The notes under the pieces were generated by a model. The model worked only from the letters and a program-made list of their open reading frames with translations, searched no databases and was not told the DNA's origin. The translations under genes were made by a program, and so were the position numbers. 57,398 bases of DNA from Ramlibacter sp. (GTDB lineage Bacteria > Pseudomonadota > Gammaproteobacteria > Burkholderiales > Burkholderiaceae_C): contig JAQGMS010000225.1 in assembly GCA_028292245.1 (NCBI GenBank), positions 1 through 57,398 on the forward strand. Direction: 5' to 3'. Of the stretch, positions 15,666 through 24,208 are shown one piece after another (positions within the stretch are counted from its first letter, which is position 1; each line of letters opens with the position of its first letter).

Positions 15666-15703
15666 GGATGCCCATGATAAAGGATCCTTGATCAGGGCCC
15701 AAG

Positions 15704-16609
15704 TCAGCGCAGCACGACCGGATTGGACAGAATCCCCACCCGCTCGATTTCGCACTCCACGACGTCACCGGAGCGCAGGTAGCGGCCATCGGCGACGCCG
15801 CAGCCGGACGGCGTGCCCGTCGAGATCACATCACCCGGGTACAACGTCATCGCACGGGAGATGTTGGCGACCAGCTCCGGAATCTTGAAGATCATCTGCT
15901 GTGTCGAGGCGCTTTGCCGCACTTCGCCGTTGACGCGGCAGATGACCTGCAGCGGATAGGGGTCGGGAATCTCGTCGTCCAGGACGATCGCAGGGCCCAG
16001 GGGGCACGAGGCATCCAGGCTCTTGCCCTGGATCCAGTTCTGCCCGTAGCGGGGCGTCAGGGTCGGAGCGGCATGGTTCGCCTGCAGGCCGCGGTAGCTG
16101 ATGTCGTTGCAGATGGTGTAGCCGGCCACATGGGCGTAGGCGTCCTCGGCCGCGATGTCGCGGCCCTCCCGGCCGATGATCACGGCGAGTTCGATCTCAT
16201 AGTCGACCAGTTCCGAAAAGCTGTGCCCGCAGACGGGGTCGCCATGCGCGACAGTGGTGCCGGGCAATTTGCTGAAGAAGAACGGCTGCTCCGGCGGGAT
16301 CAATTTGCCTTCCGCGCCGTGATCCATGTAGTTGACGACGTGGGCCAGAATCTTGGAGCCCGCTTCGATCGGTGCCAGCAATTTGATCGATGCCAGCGGC
16401 ATGGCGCGCGAGCGGCCCATCTCCGCCAGTTTTTTCGCCGCCTCCCGGGCCGCGTTGCCGGCCGCGAGGAAGAGCCGCAGGTCCCGGAACAGCGGTGCCA
16501 GCCAATCCATGCCCTGTTCGCAGGCGGCCACAGCGAGATCGACGACACGGTCGCCTTCGATCAGGCAAACGTGGGGCCCGGCCACCGTGGCCATACGTGC
16601 TACTTTCAT
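15704..16609 (-). CDS. Fumarylacetoacetate hydrolase (FAH) family protein
   Basis: A 301-residue FAH-fold enzyme. It carries the metal-binding pattern DYEIELAVIIGREGRDI and the NDISYRGLQ segment, GKSLDASCPLGPAIV and YPGDVISTGTPSG, all typical of 2-keto-3-deoxy-acid dehydratases, acylpyruvate hydrolases and similar decarboxylases. The ATG at 16609 follows a strong AAGGAG; a longer in-frame reading into the upstream gene is spurious. As the last gene of an operon with a lactonase and an enolase-superfamily dehydratase it probably processes a 2-keto-3-deoxy sugar acid (inference). Confidence 0.92.
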   Translation of the reverse strand: MKVARMATVAGPHVCLIEGDRVVDLAVAACEQGMDWLAPLFRDLRLFLAAGNAAREAAKKLAEMGRSRAMPLASIKLLAPIEAGSKILAHVVNYMDHGAEGKLIPPEQPFFFSKLPGTTVAHGDPVCGHSFSELVDYEIELAVIIGREGRDIAAEDAYAHVAGYTICNDISYRGLQANHAAPTLTPRYGQNWIQGKSLDASCPLGPAIVLDDEIPDPYPLQVICRVNGEVRQSASTQQMIFKIPELVANISRAMTLYPGDVISTGTPSGCGVADGRYLRSGDVVECEIERVGILSNPVVLR

Positions 16610-16668
16610 TCCAACTCCTTGGTGAATAACTTTTGTCGGCGCGCCGCGGGGCGGGCGCCGTGAACCGA

Positions 16669-17835
16669 TCAGGCGACGAGTTCGCGCATCACGGCGTACA
16701 GGCCCGGCTGGCGCTCGAAGCCGATCCCGGGCGATTCGGGCAACCGCGCGTGGCCATCGGCAATGGCCACTTCGTCGTTGAAGCCGCTGAAGATCCCGAA
16801 GGTGTCCGGATACGACTCGCAGGCGCCCAGGCCGAGGCCGCCCGCCAGGTGCAGGCACATCAGGTTGCCGCCGTGCGGGTACATCGAGCGGCGCGAGAAG
16901 CCGTGCTTTTGCGCGACGTCCAGCACCTTCAGGTACTCGGTGATGCCGAAGGCCAGCGGCGGATCGATCTGGATGATGTCGCGGTCGGCCCGGAAGCCCG
17001 CGTATGTGAGGAAGTGATCGAGCTCGAGCGCGCAAGCCATGTTTTCCCCGGTGGCCAGCGGGCCTCCGTAGGCTTGCGCCAGGGCCGACCAGGTGCGGTA
17101 TTCGAGCGAGTCGCAAGGCTCCTCGTACCAGCGCAGCCGGTAGGGCGCGATGGCTTTTGCGTACTCCAGTGCGGCTTCATGATCGAAGGAGCAACTTGCG
17201 TCAACCGCCAGGTTGGCGCCGTCTCCCATGACGCTCAGGATGGCTTCGATCCGCTTGCAATCCTCGGCGACGGAGAGCCCTCCCACCTTCATCTTCACCA
17301 TCCGGTAGCCCGCGCTGCGATGGCGTTCCATCTCGGCCTTGAGGTCATCGGCGGTCTGGCCGGGAAAGTACCAGCCTCCACCGACGTAGGTGGACACCCG
17401 GGCTTGAACTGCTCCGCCGTTGTAGCGGTCGGCGAGCAGCCGATGCAGCGGCTGCTCCGCGATCTTGGCGACCAGGTCCCACACCGCGACATCCACGGTG
17501 CCCATCGGAATGCAGCGCTCGGCATAGCCGCCGCGCCGCTCACGGTGCTGCCCGCAAGCCATGACGGCCAGCGGGTCGAAGTTGCTGCCCGTGGCGTCGA
17601 GAAGGCTGTCCGGTTTGGCCGCGAGGATGCGGGGCGCGATGCGGTCGCGAATCTGTTCTCCGCAGGCGTAGCGGCCGAAGGAATTGAAGGCATAGCCGAC
17701 CAGCGGCTTTCCTTCGCGGATCACGTCAGAGACCACGGCCACCACGGTCGTGGTCATCTGGCTGAAGTCGGACCTGGCGTTGGACAGGCCGGTTCGCAGC
17801 GGGACCGAGCGCTCGACGATGCGGGTGATGCGCAT
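16669..17835 (-). CDS. Mandelate racemase/muconate lactonizing enzyme family protein
   Basis: A 388-residue enolase-superfamily enzyme of the mandelate racemase subgroup. Catalytic elements visible: KxK at K181-M-K183 (RMVKMKVGG), metal ligands D212 (VDASCSF), E238/E239 (WYEEP) and E264 (TGENMA), and general base H321 (MYPHGGN). These point to acid-sugar dehydration through an enolate. The ATG lies one base after the stop of the Bug gene (TGA-C-ATG), so it is tightly coupled. Together with the lactonase and FAH-family gene it fits a sugar-acid pathway; the specific sugar acid cannot be assigned. Confidence 0.93.
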   Translation of the reverse strand: MRITRIVERSVPLRTGLSNARSDFSQMTTTVVAVVSDVIREGKPLVGYAFNSFGRYACGEQIRDRIAPRILAAKPDSLLDATGSNFDPLAVMACGQHRERRGGYAERCIPMGTVDVAVWDLVAKIAEQPLHRLLADRYNGGAVQARVSTYVGGGWYFPGQTADDLKAEMERHRSAGYRMVKMKVGGLSVAEDCKRIEAILSVMGDGANLAVDASCSFDHEAALEYAKAIAPYRLRWYEEPCDSLEYRTWSALAQAYGGPLATGENMACALELDHFLTYAGFRADRDIIQIDPPLAFGITEYLKVLDVAQKHGFSRRSMYPHGGNLMCLHLAGGLGLGACESYPDTFGIFSGFNDEVAIADGHARLPESPGIGFERQPGLYAVMRELVA

Positions 17836-17836
17836 G

Positions 17837-18820
17837 TCAGTTCGCGGTGGCGCCGGAGGCCTTGACGGCGGCGCCGAACTTGGCCATCTGCTGTTCCAGG
17901 AACACGTTGGCCTGCGGCGCTGCAACGACGTTGCGCTCGAAAGCGTTTTCCGCCAGCTTGGCCTGCATCTCCGGGCCGTCCATCGCCTTGACGATGGCAT
18001 TCACGAGCTTGTCGTGAACTTCCTTGGGCAATCCCTTCGGCGCGGCCACGACCCACAACGACACCGCGTCCACATTCGGGTAGCCGGCCTCGGCGAACGA
18101 AGGCACGTTCGGGAACAGCGGGGAGCGCTTGTTGCCAGTGACGGCGATCGGGGCCAGCACGCCGGTCTGGACCTGCTGGGTGACCAGCCCGGGCAGCGTG
18201 AACATCATGTCCACCTGCCCGCCCAGCAAGTCGGTCGTGGCCGGCCCCGCGCCCTTGTAGGGCACGTGCAGGAGCTTGATGCCGGCGGCGGTCTTGAAGG
18301 TCTCGCCGTGCAGGTGGATCACGGTGCCCGCGCCGGCGGAGGCGAAGCTGAGTTGGTCCGGGTTCGCCTTGGCCTGCGCCACCAGCTCCGCCACGGTCCT
18401 GGGCTTCACCCGTTTGGCGTTCACGACCAGGATGCCGCTCGCGGTTGCGACGACCGACAGGAAGTCGAAGTCCTTCAAGCTGTTGTACGGCAACTTGGCA
18501 TAGAGGCTGGGGTTGATCGCGAACGCGGTATCCAGCAGTACGAGCGTATAGCCGTCCGGCGCGGCCCGCGCGACCATGCTGGTGCCGATGGTGCTGCCCG
18601 CGCCTCCATTGTTTTCGATCACCACCTGCTGGCCCAATGCGGTGCCCAGGCGCTGCGCCAGCATCCGCCCCAGCAGGTCGGTGCTGCCGCCGGCACCGTA
18701 GGGAACGATCATGCGGATCGGCCGATTCGGGAAGTCTTCGCCGGCCGCGCTCGCGGCCAGGGGGAATAGCGCCATGGCGAGGCACGCGGTGAGGCAAAGG
18801 CGGCGCAGCGGAGAAAGCAT
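17837..18820 (-). CDS. Tripartite tricarboxylate transporter (Bug/TctC family) substrate-binding protein
   Basis: A 327-residue Bug protein with a Sec signal peptide (residues 1-26, ending ASAAG). Family motifs: FPNRPIRMIVPYGAGGSTD, VVIENNGGAGSTIGTSMVA and LSFASAGAGTVIHLHGE, HVPYKGAGPATTDLLGGQVD. The ATG at 18820 is chosen because the signal peptide begins there; an in-frame extension upstream overlaps the lactonase gene. Context suggests that it binds the sugar acid or lactone degraded by the neighbouring enzymes. Confidence 0.93.
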   Translation of the reverse strand: MLSPLRRLCLTACLAMALFPLAASAAGEDFPNRPIRMIVPYGAGGSTDLLGRMLAQRLGTALGQQVVIENNGGAGSTIGTSMVARAAPDGYTLVLLDTAFAINPSLYAKLPYNSLKDFDFLSVVATASGILVVNAKRVKPRTVAELVAQAKANPDQLSFASAGAGTVIHLHGETFKTAAGIKLLHVPYKGAGPATTDLLGGQVDMMFTLPGLVTQQVQTGVLAPIAVTGNKRSPLFPNVPSFAEAGYPNVDAVSLWVVAAPKGLPKEVHDKLVNAIVKAMDGPEMQAKLAENAFERNVVAAPQANVFLEQQMAKFGAAVKASGATAN

Positions 18821-18852
18821 GGGGTGTTCCTGGATGGGGGTGCGGAAAAAGG

Positions 18853-20142
18853 CTAGACCGTTCCCAGATCGAGGAACGTGATCACCGAGGGATTGCCGAC
18901 CGGGGCGTATTGCCCGGTGAAGGCCAGGCCGCCGGTGGTGCGGTTGACGCGGAACACGGTCACGGCGTCGCCACGCTGGTTGCACGAATAGAGGAACTTG
19001 CCGGTGGGATCGAAATTGAAACTGCGCGGGTAGTCGCCGCGGGTCCATTCCTCGCCCCTGTAGGTGAGAGTTCCCGTCGCGCTGACCGAGAAATAGGCGA
19101 TGCTGTCATGCAGCCGGTTGGCCGCGTAGACGTGTCGTCCGTCGGACGACACCAGGATTCCGGACGCGAAACTGCTCCCCGCGAATCCGGGCGGAAGGCT
19201 CGACAGGGTCTGCCGCGGCGCGAGCCGGCCTTGCGCCGCGTCGTAGTCGAACAGCACGATGTTCGATCCCTCCTCCTGCAGGGAATACAGCCAGCGACTG
19301 TTCGGATGAAAGGCGAAGTGACGCGAGCCGTCACCGGGCGGCAGGGCGAAGAACGCCGGGTCATTCGGGACCAGCGAGCCCGCGCTCTCGTCGAATTTCC
19401 AAAGGAGGATCTGGTCGGTGCCCAAATCCATGGAAATCACGAACCGCCCCGAACGATCGGGCTGGATCATGTGCGCGTGCGGAAAATCGTGCCCGCTGAC
19501 GGCGAAGCTGCCGGGCGGCGCGTTGGTCGCGCGCTTCGGGCCTACCCGGCCGGTGTTCTTCTTCACATCGCTCGCGGGTTCCAGCCGGCCGTCGGGCAGG
19601 ATCGGCAATACCGCCACCGAACCGCCGGCATAGTTGGCGACCAGCGCGTACCGGCCGGAGGGATGAATGCTGATGTACGTGGGGCCCGCACCGCCGGAGG
19701 GAACGGTGTTGAGCAGCGTAAGCTGCCCGTCGGTGCGGTTGACGGCAAAAGCGCTGATGGAGCCCGAGCCCGCGGCATCGGCCTTGTCGGTCGCGTTCGT
19801 CGAATAGGCGCGAGTTCCGGCGGCGTTGAAAACGAGGCAGCTCGGGCTTGTGCCCTGTTCGAAAATCCCGGCCAGCGTCAGGGCTCCGGTAGCGCGATCG
19901 ACACGGAAACTGTGGATGCCGCGTCCATTGCCCGGGGGCAGATCGACCTTGCCCGGCGGGGCGTCCACCGGCGGTGAACTGTAGGTGCTGACATACGCCA
20001 TCAGCGGCCCGCGCGCGGCGGGGGCCTGCGCCGCGAGCAGGGAACCCAAGGTCGAACCGGTCGCGGCGAGTGTCGCCGTGCCTTTCAGAATCGAACGCCG
20101 GGTCAGGGCGGAAAGAATTGGGGCGGTGGGCGGAGTGGGCAT
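18853..20142 (-). CDS. Lactonase family beta-propeller protein, exported
   Basis: A 429-residue seven-bladed propeller of the Lactonase/6-phosphogluconolactonase (PF10282) family. The N-terminus contains TRRSILKGTATLAATGSTLG, a twin-arginine-type signal, so the enzyme should act in the periplasm. Blades repeat motifs such as DRATGALTLAG, NRTDGQLTLLN, HPSGRYALVANYAGGSVAV, HPNSRWLYSLQEEGSN and DPTGKFLYSCNQRGD. The start at 20142 is preferred since it places the RR motif about 15 residues in; alternatives exist at 20250 and 20268. It heads the operon with the Bug protein, MR-type enzyme and FAH enzyme, and probably opens the sugar-acid lactone ring outside the cytoplasm. Confidence 0.88.
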   Translation of the reverse strand: MPTPPTAPILSALTRRSILKGTATLAATGSTLGSLLAAQAPAARGPLMAYVSTYSSPPVDAPPGKVDLPPGNGRGIHSFRVDRATGALTLAGIFEQGTSPSCLVFNAAGTRAYSTNATDKADAAGSGSISAFAVNRTDGQLTLLNTVPSGGAGPTYISIHPSGRYALVANYAGGSVAVLPILPDGRLEPASDVKKNTGRVGPKRATNAPPGSFAVSGHDFPHAHMIQPDRSGRFVISMDLGTDQILLWKFDESAGSLVPNDPAFFALPPGDGSRHFAFHPNSRWLYSLQEEGSNIVLFDYDAAQGRLAPRQTLSSLPPGFAGSSFASGILVSSDGRHVYAANRLHDSIAYFSVSATGTLTYRGEEWTRGDYPRSFNFDPTGKFLYSCNQRGDAVTVFRVNRTTGGLAFTGQYAPVGNPSVITFLDLGTV

Positions 20143-20289
20143 GAGCGGCGTGGTTGGAGCGTTGTAGGAGTCGGTGAGAGGGTCCGTGGTTCGCGCAACG
20201 CCTGGTTGCTGCGTGGGAAAAGTGTAGGGACCGTCCAGCGCCACAGCCATGGACTGGCTTGGGCACAAATAGGACTATCTTGACCCGCC

Positions 20290-21198
20290 CTATCGCTGCT
20301 TGTCGCTCCTGTACGCGCTCGGGGTCACGCCCCGCAGTTGCCTGAACCGCCGCGAAAAGTACGCCTCGTCCTGGAAGCCGACGCTGGCCGCAATGTCGCC
20401 CACGGCCCGCCGCGAGGTGAGAAGCAGCCGGCAGGCCAGATCGATGCGCTGTGCCGTGAGGATGTCGCCGAAAGTGCGCCCGGTCTCCCGCTTGAGCAGG
20501 TGCGCCAGGTAGTTGGGGGACAGGAACGCCGCCGCAGCCGCGTCGGCCAATGTGATGGGTTCCTTCAGGTGCTCGCGGATATACCGGCTGGCCCGGGCAA
20601 GCGAGGCACGTCGGCTGCCCTGCAGGATGTTCTTGTCGGCCAGTGCGCGCAGCTGCGCCTCGTAGCGGCGGCAGACCACGCCGATCAGCCGGAACAGGTC
20701 CGCCCGTATGAATTCTTCCGCGTAGAAGCCGCCTGCCCGGTGCTCCACCTGCATTCGCAGGCAGAGCTGGCGCACGGCATCCAGCTCGTCGGGTGGCAGG
20801 CGGAAATCGATGTACTCCTGGAACAGGAAGGGCGCCAGTTCCGGCATGGCCCTCAAGGAAAGGTCCTCGAGTTCCGGTGCGTTCAGCCGAAATTCGGGCC
20901 GCAGGAATTCGGGCTTGTAGTTGATGACGAAGAACTCGGCCGCATCGACGTGGTGGACCCGGTGCACTCGCAGCGGCATGACGAAGCTGATACTGCCCGG
21001 CACGATCTGCTGGGTCGTGGCGCCAAGCACATGTTGAGTCGTACCGGAGATATTCAGGTGTATCTGAAAATACTCATGCCGGTGCAACGGAGGCTGCCCC
21101 ACGTCGGTGGACTGGTCGCGGATCCAGAACCCCCCAGGTGGCAAGAACGCGTCGTTGAGGTTGGTCGGGGTGGCGGCGACGGTTGGTTTTCCAGGCAT
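20290..21198 (-). CDS. AraC family transcriptional regulator
   Basis: A 302-residue regulator with an N-terminal cupin-like sensor (LHRHEYFQIHLNISGTTQ) and a C-terminal AraC DNA-binding domain with both helix-turn-helices: ITLADAAAAAFLSPNYLAHL and VGDIAASVGFQDEAYFSRRF, followed by GVTPSAYR. It lies directly upstream of the lactonase operon on the same strand with a 147-base gap, so it is the probable activator of that operon. Confidence 0.93.
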   Translation of the reverse strand: MPGKPTVAATPTNLNDAFLPPGGFWIRDQSTDVGQPPLHRHEYFQIHLNISGTTQHVLGATTQQIVPGSISFVMPLRVHRVHHVDAAEFFVINYKPEFLRPEFRLNAPELEDLSLRAMPELAPFLFQEYIDFRLPPDELDAVRQLCLRMQVEHRAGGFYAEEFIRADLFRLIGVVCRRYEAQLRALADKNILQGSRRASLARASRYIREHLKEPITLADAAAAAFLSPNYLAHLLKRETGRTFGDILTAQRIDLACRLLLTSRRAVGDIAASVGFQDEAYFSRRFRQLRGVTPSAYRSDKQR

Positions 21199-21321
21199 GG
21201 TTTGGCCAAGGCAGGCGATTCATGATACTGACCAACGTGGGGAATCCCCGCAGCCGGCGCCTGGCGCCGCTGCCCATAATGACTCCCTCCCTGTGCACGC
21301 TGAAACAACGAAAGGTTCCAC

Positions 21322-21990
21322 ATGAAGCCAACACATCTGCGCACCCTTGTCATGGGCGGTATCGCCGCCGCGGCCCTGGCCGGCTGCGCCGGCATGTTCG
21401 CGCCGGCGGTGCCCACCACGTTCTTCATCACCAGCGCCAATCCGGGCCGCGGCGGTGACCTGGGCGGCCTGGCCGGCGCCGACGCCGTTTGCGAGCGGCT
21501 GGCCTCCGCCGCCGGCGCGGGCGGCAGGAACTGGCGGGCCTACTTGAGCACGCAGGCTTCCGGCGGCGCCACCGCCGTCAATGCCAGAGATCGCATCGGC
21601 ACCGGGCCGTGGGTCAGTTCGAAGGGTGTGGTCATCGCGCGCAACCTGGCCGAGCTGCACGGCGCCAACAACCTGAACAAGGAAACAGCGCTGACGGAAA
21701 GCGGAGCCGTGGTGCCCGGCACCGGCGACCCGGTGAACACGCATGACATCATGACCGGCTCCCTGCCCGACGGCACGGCAATGCCGCCCGGCCGCGACGC
21801 CACGTGCAGCAACTGGACCAGTGGCAGCACGGGCGGCGCCATGGTGGGCCACCACAACCGCGGCGGGATCAACCCCGACCCGGTCGCCAACGTATCCTGG
21901 AACTCGTCGCACCTCACGCCAGGTTGCGACATGCCGTCGCTGGCACGCGTTGGTGGCGCGGGATTGCTGTACTGCTTCGCCGCCAAGTAG
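21322..21990 (+). CDS. Lectin-like lipoprotein
   Basis: A 222-residue lipoprotein: the lipobox LAGC falls at residues 19-22. The mature part starts FFITSANPGRGGDLGGLAGADAVCERLA, a pattern of the DUF1554/endostatin-like C-type lectin fold group, with further motifs NWRAYLSTQASG, CSNWTSGS and GAGLLYCFAA. Four Cys after the lipid Cys could form two disulphides, as in that fold. Ligand unknown. It is divergent from the AraC gene at 20290 and convergent with the next AraC gene, so it seems a single-gene unit. Confidence 0.78.
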   Translation: MKPTHLRTLVMGGIAAAALAGCAGMFAPAVPTTFFITSANPGRGGDLGGLAGADAVCERLASAAGAGGRNWRAYLSTQASGGATAVNARDRIGTGPWVSSKGVVIARNLAELHGANNLNKETALTESGAVVPGTGDPVNTHDIMTGSLPDGTAMPPGRDATCSNWTSGSTGGAMVGHHNRGGINPDPVANVSWNSSHLTPGCDMPSLARVGGAGLLYCFAAK

Positions 21991-22005
21991 ACCCCGGCGA
22001 ACCGG

Positions 22006-22842
22006 CTACGAGCGCATCTGCCTCAGCCACCGCGCCGGCGTCAGGCCCAACGCGCCCTTGAAGCGCCTGCTGAAATGGCTTTGATCCGCAAAGCCGCAGT
22101 CCACGGCCACGTCGGCGAGCGAGTCGCCGGCCATCATCGCCTCCTGTGCCTTGCGCACGCGCACGGAGTTGAGGTAGATGTGGGGCGGCACGCCGAATTG
22201 CCGCGCGAAGGCGCGCGTCATGTGCGCGCGTGACAAGCCGGCGATGGCGGCCAGCGTCTGCACGTCGACGTCGTCCGCGTAGTGCGCCTGCAGGTGGTCG
22301 CGCACTCGCGCCATGCGGTCGCCGCCCGCTGCGCGCGGCTCCATCCGGGCACCGGGCTCACCGTGCCGCAGCAGGATGGCCGCCAGCACATGGCGCGTCA
22401 ATTCCTCGGCGCGCAAACTTTCGCCCGGCTGGTTGAGCGCCGCCACCGCCAGGGCGAACTGGCGAGCCACGACGCCATCGCGCACCAACGGCCGGCGGAA
22501 GTGGCGGGGCAGGACGATGCCCGCATCCCGGTCCGCGCAGCCGGCTACCACCGCCTCGGGCACGTAGAGCATCGAGTAGCCGAAGCCTTCGGGCGCGCCA
22601 CGCTGGCCGTCGTGCGCCTGGTCGGGATTGAAGAGGATCAGGTTGCCCGGCAGGCTGGCATGCAGGGAGCCGCCGCAATTGAACGCCTGGACCCCCGCAT
22701 GGGTGAGCCCGATCGAATAGGTTTCGTGGCTGTGGCGGTCGAAGGCGTGTTGCTGGAAATGCGCCTTCATGAGCGTGACGCCATCCATCGCGCCCGGTTG
22801 GAAGCGCGCCCAGTCATGGAGGTTGGAAAGACCGCCTTGCAT
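22006..22842 (-). CDS. AraC family transcriptional regulator
   Basis: A 278-residue AraC protein with an AraC-binding cupin domain (FDRHSHETYSIGLTHAGVQ, then PGNLILFNPDQAHDGQ) and C-terminal HTHs (VQTLAAIAGLSRAHMTRAF and LADVAVDCGFADQSHFSRRF, then GLTPARW). The ATG at 22842 is preferred; an upstream in-frame TTG at 22881 would add 13 residues. It is divergent from the cupin-LysE pair, the frequent AraC/LysE arrangement, and probably controls the exporter. Confidence 0.92.
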   Translation of the reverse strand: MQGGLSNLHDWARFQPGAMDGVTLMKAHFQQHAFDRHSHETYSIGLTHAGVQAFNCGGSLHASLPGNLILFNPDQAHDGQRGAPEGFGYSMLYVPEAVVAGCADRDAGIVLPRHFRRPLVRDGVVARQFALAVAALNQPGESLRAEELTRHVLAAILLRHGEPGARMEPRAAGGDRMARVRDHLQAHYADDVDVQTLAAIAGLSRAHMTRAFARQFGVPPHIYLNSVRVRKAQEAMMAGDSLADVAVDCGFADQSHFSRRFKGALGLTPARWLRQMRS

Positions 22843-22912
22843 GAAACAATCGTACAAGACATTGCCCGCGCGTGCATTCAAACTGCCTCATCGTTCAACA
22901 CGAGGATGCAAC

Positions 22913-23269
22913 ATGGAACAGGCAATCGACTTGCGCGCGAAGCTGGCCTCATTCGAGGGCAACTGGCAGCCGCGCACGGTATGCGAGTACAACGGCCACG
23001 ACGTCATGGTCGCCAAGATGCAGGGCGAGTACCACTGGCATTCGCATCCGGATACCGATGATTTTTTCCTGGTGCTCGACGGCGAGCTCGAGATCGACCT
23101 GGAAGGCGGGCGAACGGTGCGTTTGGCGCAGGGCCAGATGTTCGTGGTGCCGCGCGGCATGCAGCACCGGCCGCGCGCGGCGAAGGAAGCGCACATCCTG
23201 CTGATCGAACCGACGGGTACTCCGAACAGCGGTGACGCTGCGACTGCGGCGCCGCGGCGTGTCATCTGA
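22913..23269 (+). CDS. Small cupin domain protein
   Basis: A 118-residue single-domain cupin. The motif YHWHSHPDTDDFFLVLDGELEI carries the His-X-His...Glu metal set and GQMFVVPRGMQHRPRA the second motif His. A GAGG site precedes the ATG. It is separated from the LysE gene by 8 bases and is divergent from an AraC regulator. Function unknown; such cupins often accompany AraC/LysE pairs. Confidence 0.88.
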   Translation: MEQAIDLRAKLASFEGNWQPRTVCEYNGHDVMVAKMQGEYHWHSHPDTDDFFLVLDGELEIDLEGGRTVRLAQGQMFVVPRGMQHRPRAAKEAHILLIEPTGTPNSGDAATAAPRRVI

Positions 23270-23277
23270 GTGGTGCG

Positions 23278-23874
23278 ATGCAACCGCAGGAGATGGTGGC
23301 GTTCTTCCTGTTCGCCGTGGCGGCCGCGGTCACGCCCGGGCCGAGCAATCTGCTGGTGATGGCGGCGGGAGCGCGGGCGGGATGGCTGGGTGGCCTGCGC
23401 TGCCTTGCCGGCGTCGTGGTGGGCATGGCGCTGCTGATGGGAATTGCGGCGTTTGGTTTGGCCGGAGTGCTGCAGGCGTGGCCGGGCTTGCTGACGGTGT
23501 TGCGTGCGGGCGGCTCGCTGTTCTTGCTGTGGCTGGCCTGGCAGATTGCAAACGCGCCGCCGATGCGGCCCGGAAGCGAAGCGCCGACTGCCGGTTTTGG
23601 CGCCGCGTTTCTGTTCCAGTGGGTGAACCCCAAATCGTGGATCCTCGGCGCAAGCGCCGCCGCCACTTTCAGCGCAGCGCCGGGTCAGCCTGCCGCTGCA
23701 CATGCAATGCTGATGGCGGGCCTCTTTGCCCTGGCTGCGGCGCCGAGTTGTGCGCTGTGGCTGGCAGGTGGCGCGCTGCTGCAACGGTGGATGACGCAGG
23801 CGCGACCGGCGGCCCGGGTGAATCGCGGCATGGGAACGCTGCTGGCGGCCTCGGTGCTGATGCTGTGGCTATGA
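23278..23874 (+). CDS. LysE family translocator
   Basis: A 198-residue LysE/RhtB exporter with about six membrane segments and the family signature AAAVTPGPSNLLVMAAGARAG near the N-terminus; the FQWVNPKSWILG segment in the middle is also characteristic. It would export an amino acid or related small molecule. It follows the cupin gene within 8 bases and is likely regulated by the divergent AraC protein. Confidence 0.92.
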   Translation: MQPQEMVAFFLFAVAAAVTPGPSNLLVMAAGARAGWLGGLRCLAGVVVGMALLMGIAAFGLAGVLQAWPGLLTVLRAGGSLFLLWLAWQIANAPPMRPGSEAPTAGFGAAFLFQWVNPKSWILGASAAATFSAAPGQPAAAHAMLMAGLFALAAAPSCALWLAGGALLQRWMTQARPAARVNRGMGTLLAASVLMLWL

Positions 23875-23886
23875 CCTGGGCGACGC

Positions 23887-24093
23887 TCAATTCAGCGTGA
23901 GGGGCTCGACCGCGGGGACCGAGAGCTCGCGGCCGATCATCGCGCGGGCATAAAGGTAGTTGTTGCGGGCGCGATCGCTCAGGCAGTCCAAGTCGACCTG
24001 GCCACGGCCGTCACAGGGAAACGCGTAACCCCGCCCGCTGTGGAACAGGGACCGGAAGCACAGCTGAAACCGATTCGGGATCGTGTCGAACAT
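23887..24093 (-). CDS. Small conserved hypothetical protein (paralogue of 14042-14245)
   Basis: A 68-residue protein nearly collinear with the product of 14042-14245: GRGYAFPCD, GQVDLD, LSDRARNNYLYARAM and GREL are shared, with differences mainly at the two ends. An AGGAGG ribosome site precedes the ATG. It is convergent with the LysE gene and divergent from BrkB. Two additional Cys (QLCF, LDCL) are absent in the paralogue. Function unknown. Confidence 0.72.
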   Translation of the reverse strand: MFDTIPNRFQLCFRSLFHSGRGYAFPCDGRGQVDLDCLSDRARNNYLYARAMIGRELSVPAVEPLTLN

Positions 24094-24208
24094 CTACAAC
24101 CTCCTGGCGCCGTGCGAAATGAACGCCCGGCACACCCAGCGTAAGTCCGGCGCCCGAATGCCGCTGTGCTCCCCATCACATCTTCGCGGCGCGGCTATAT
24201 TGCCCCCA

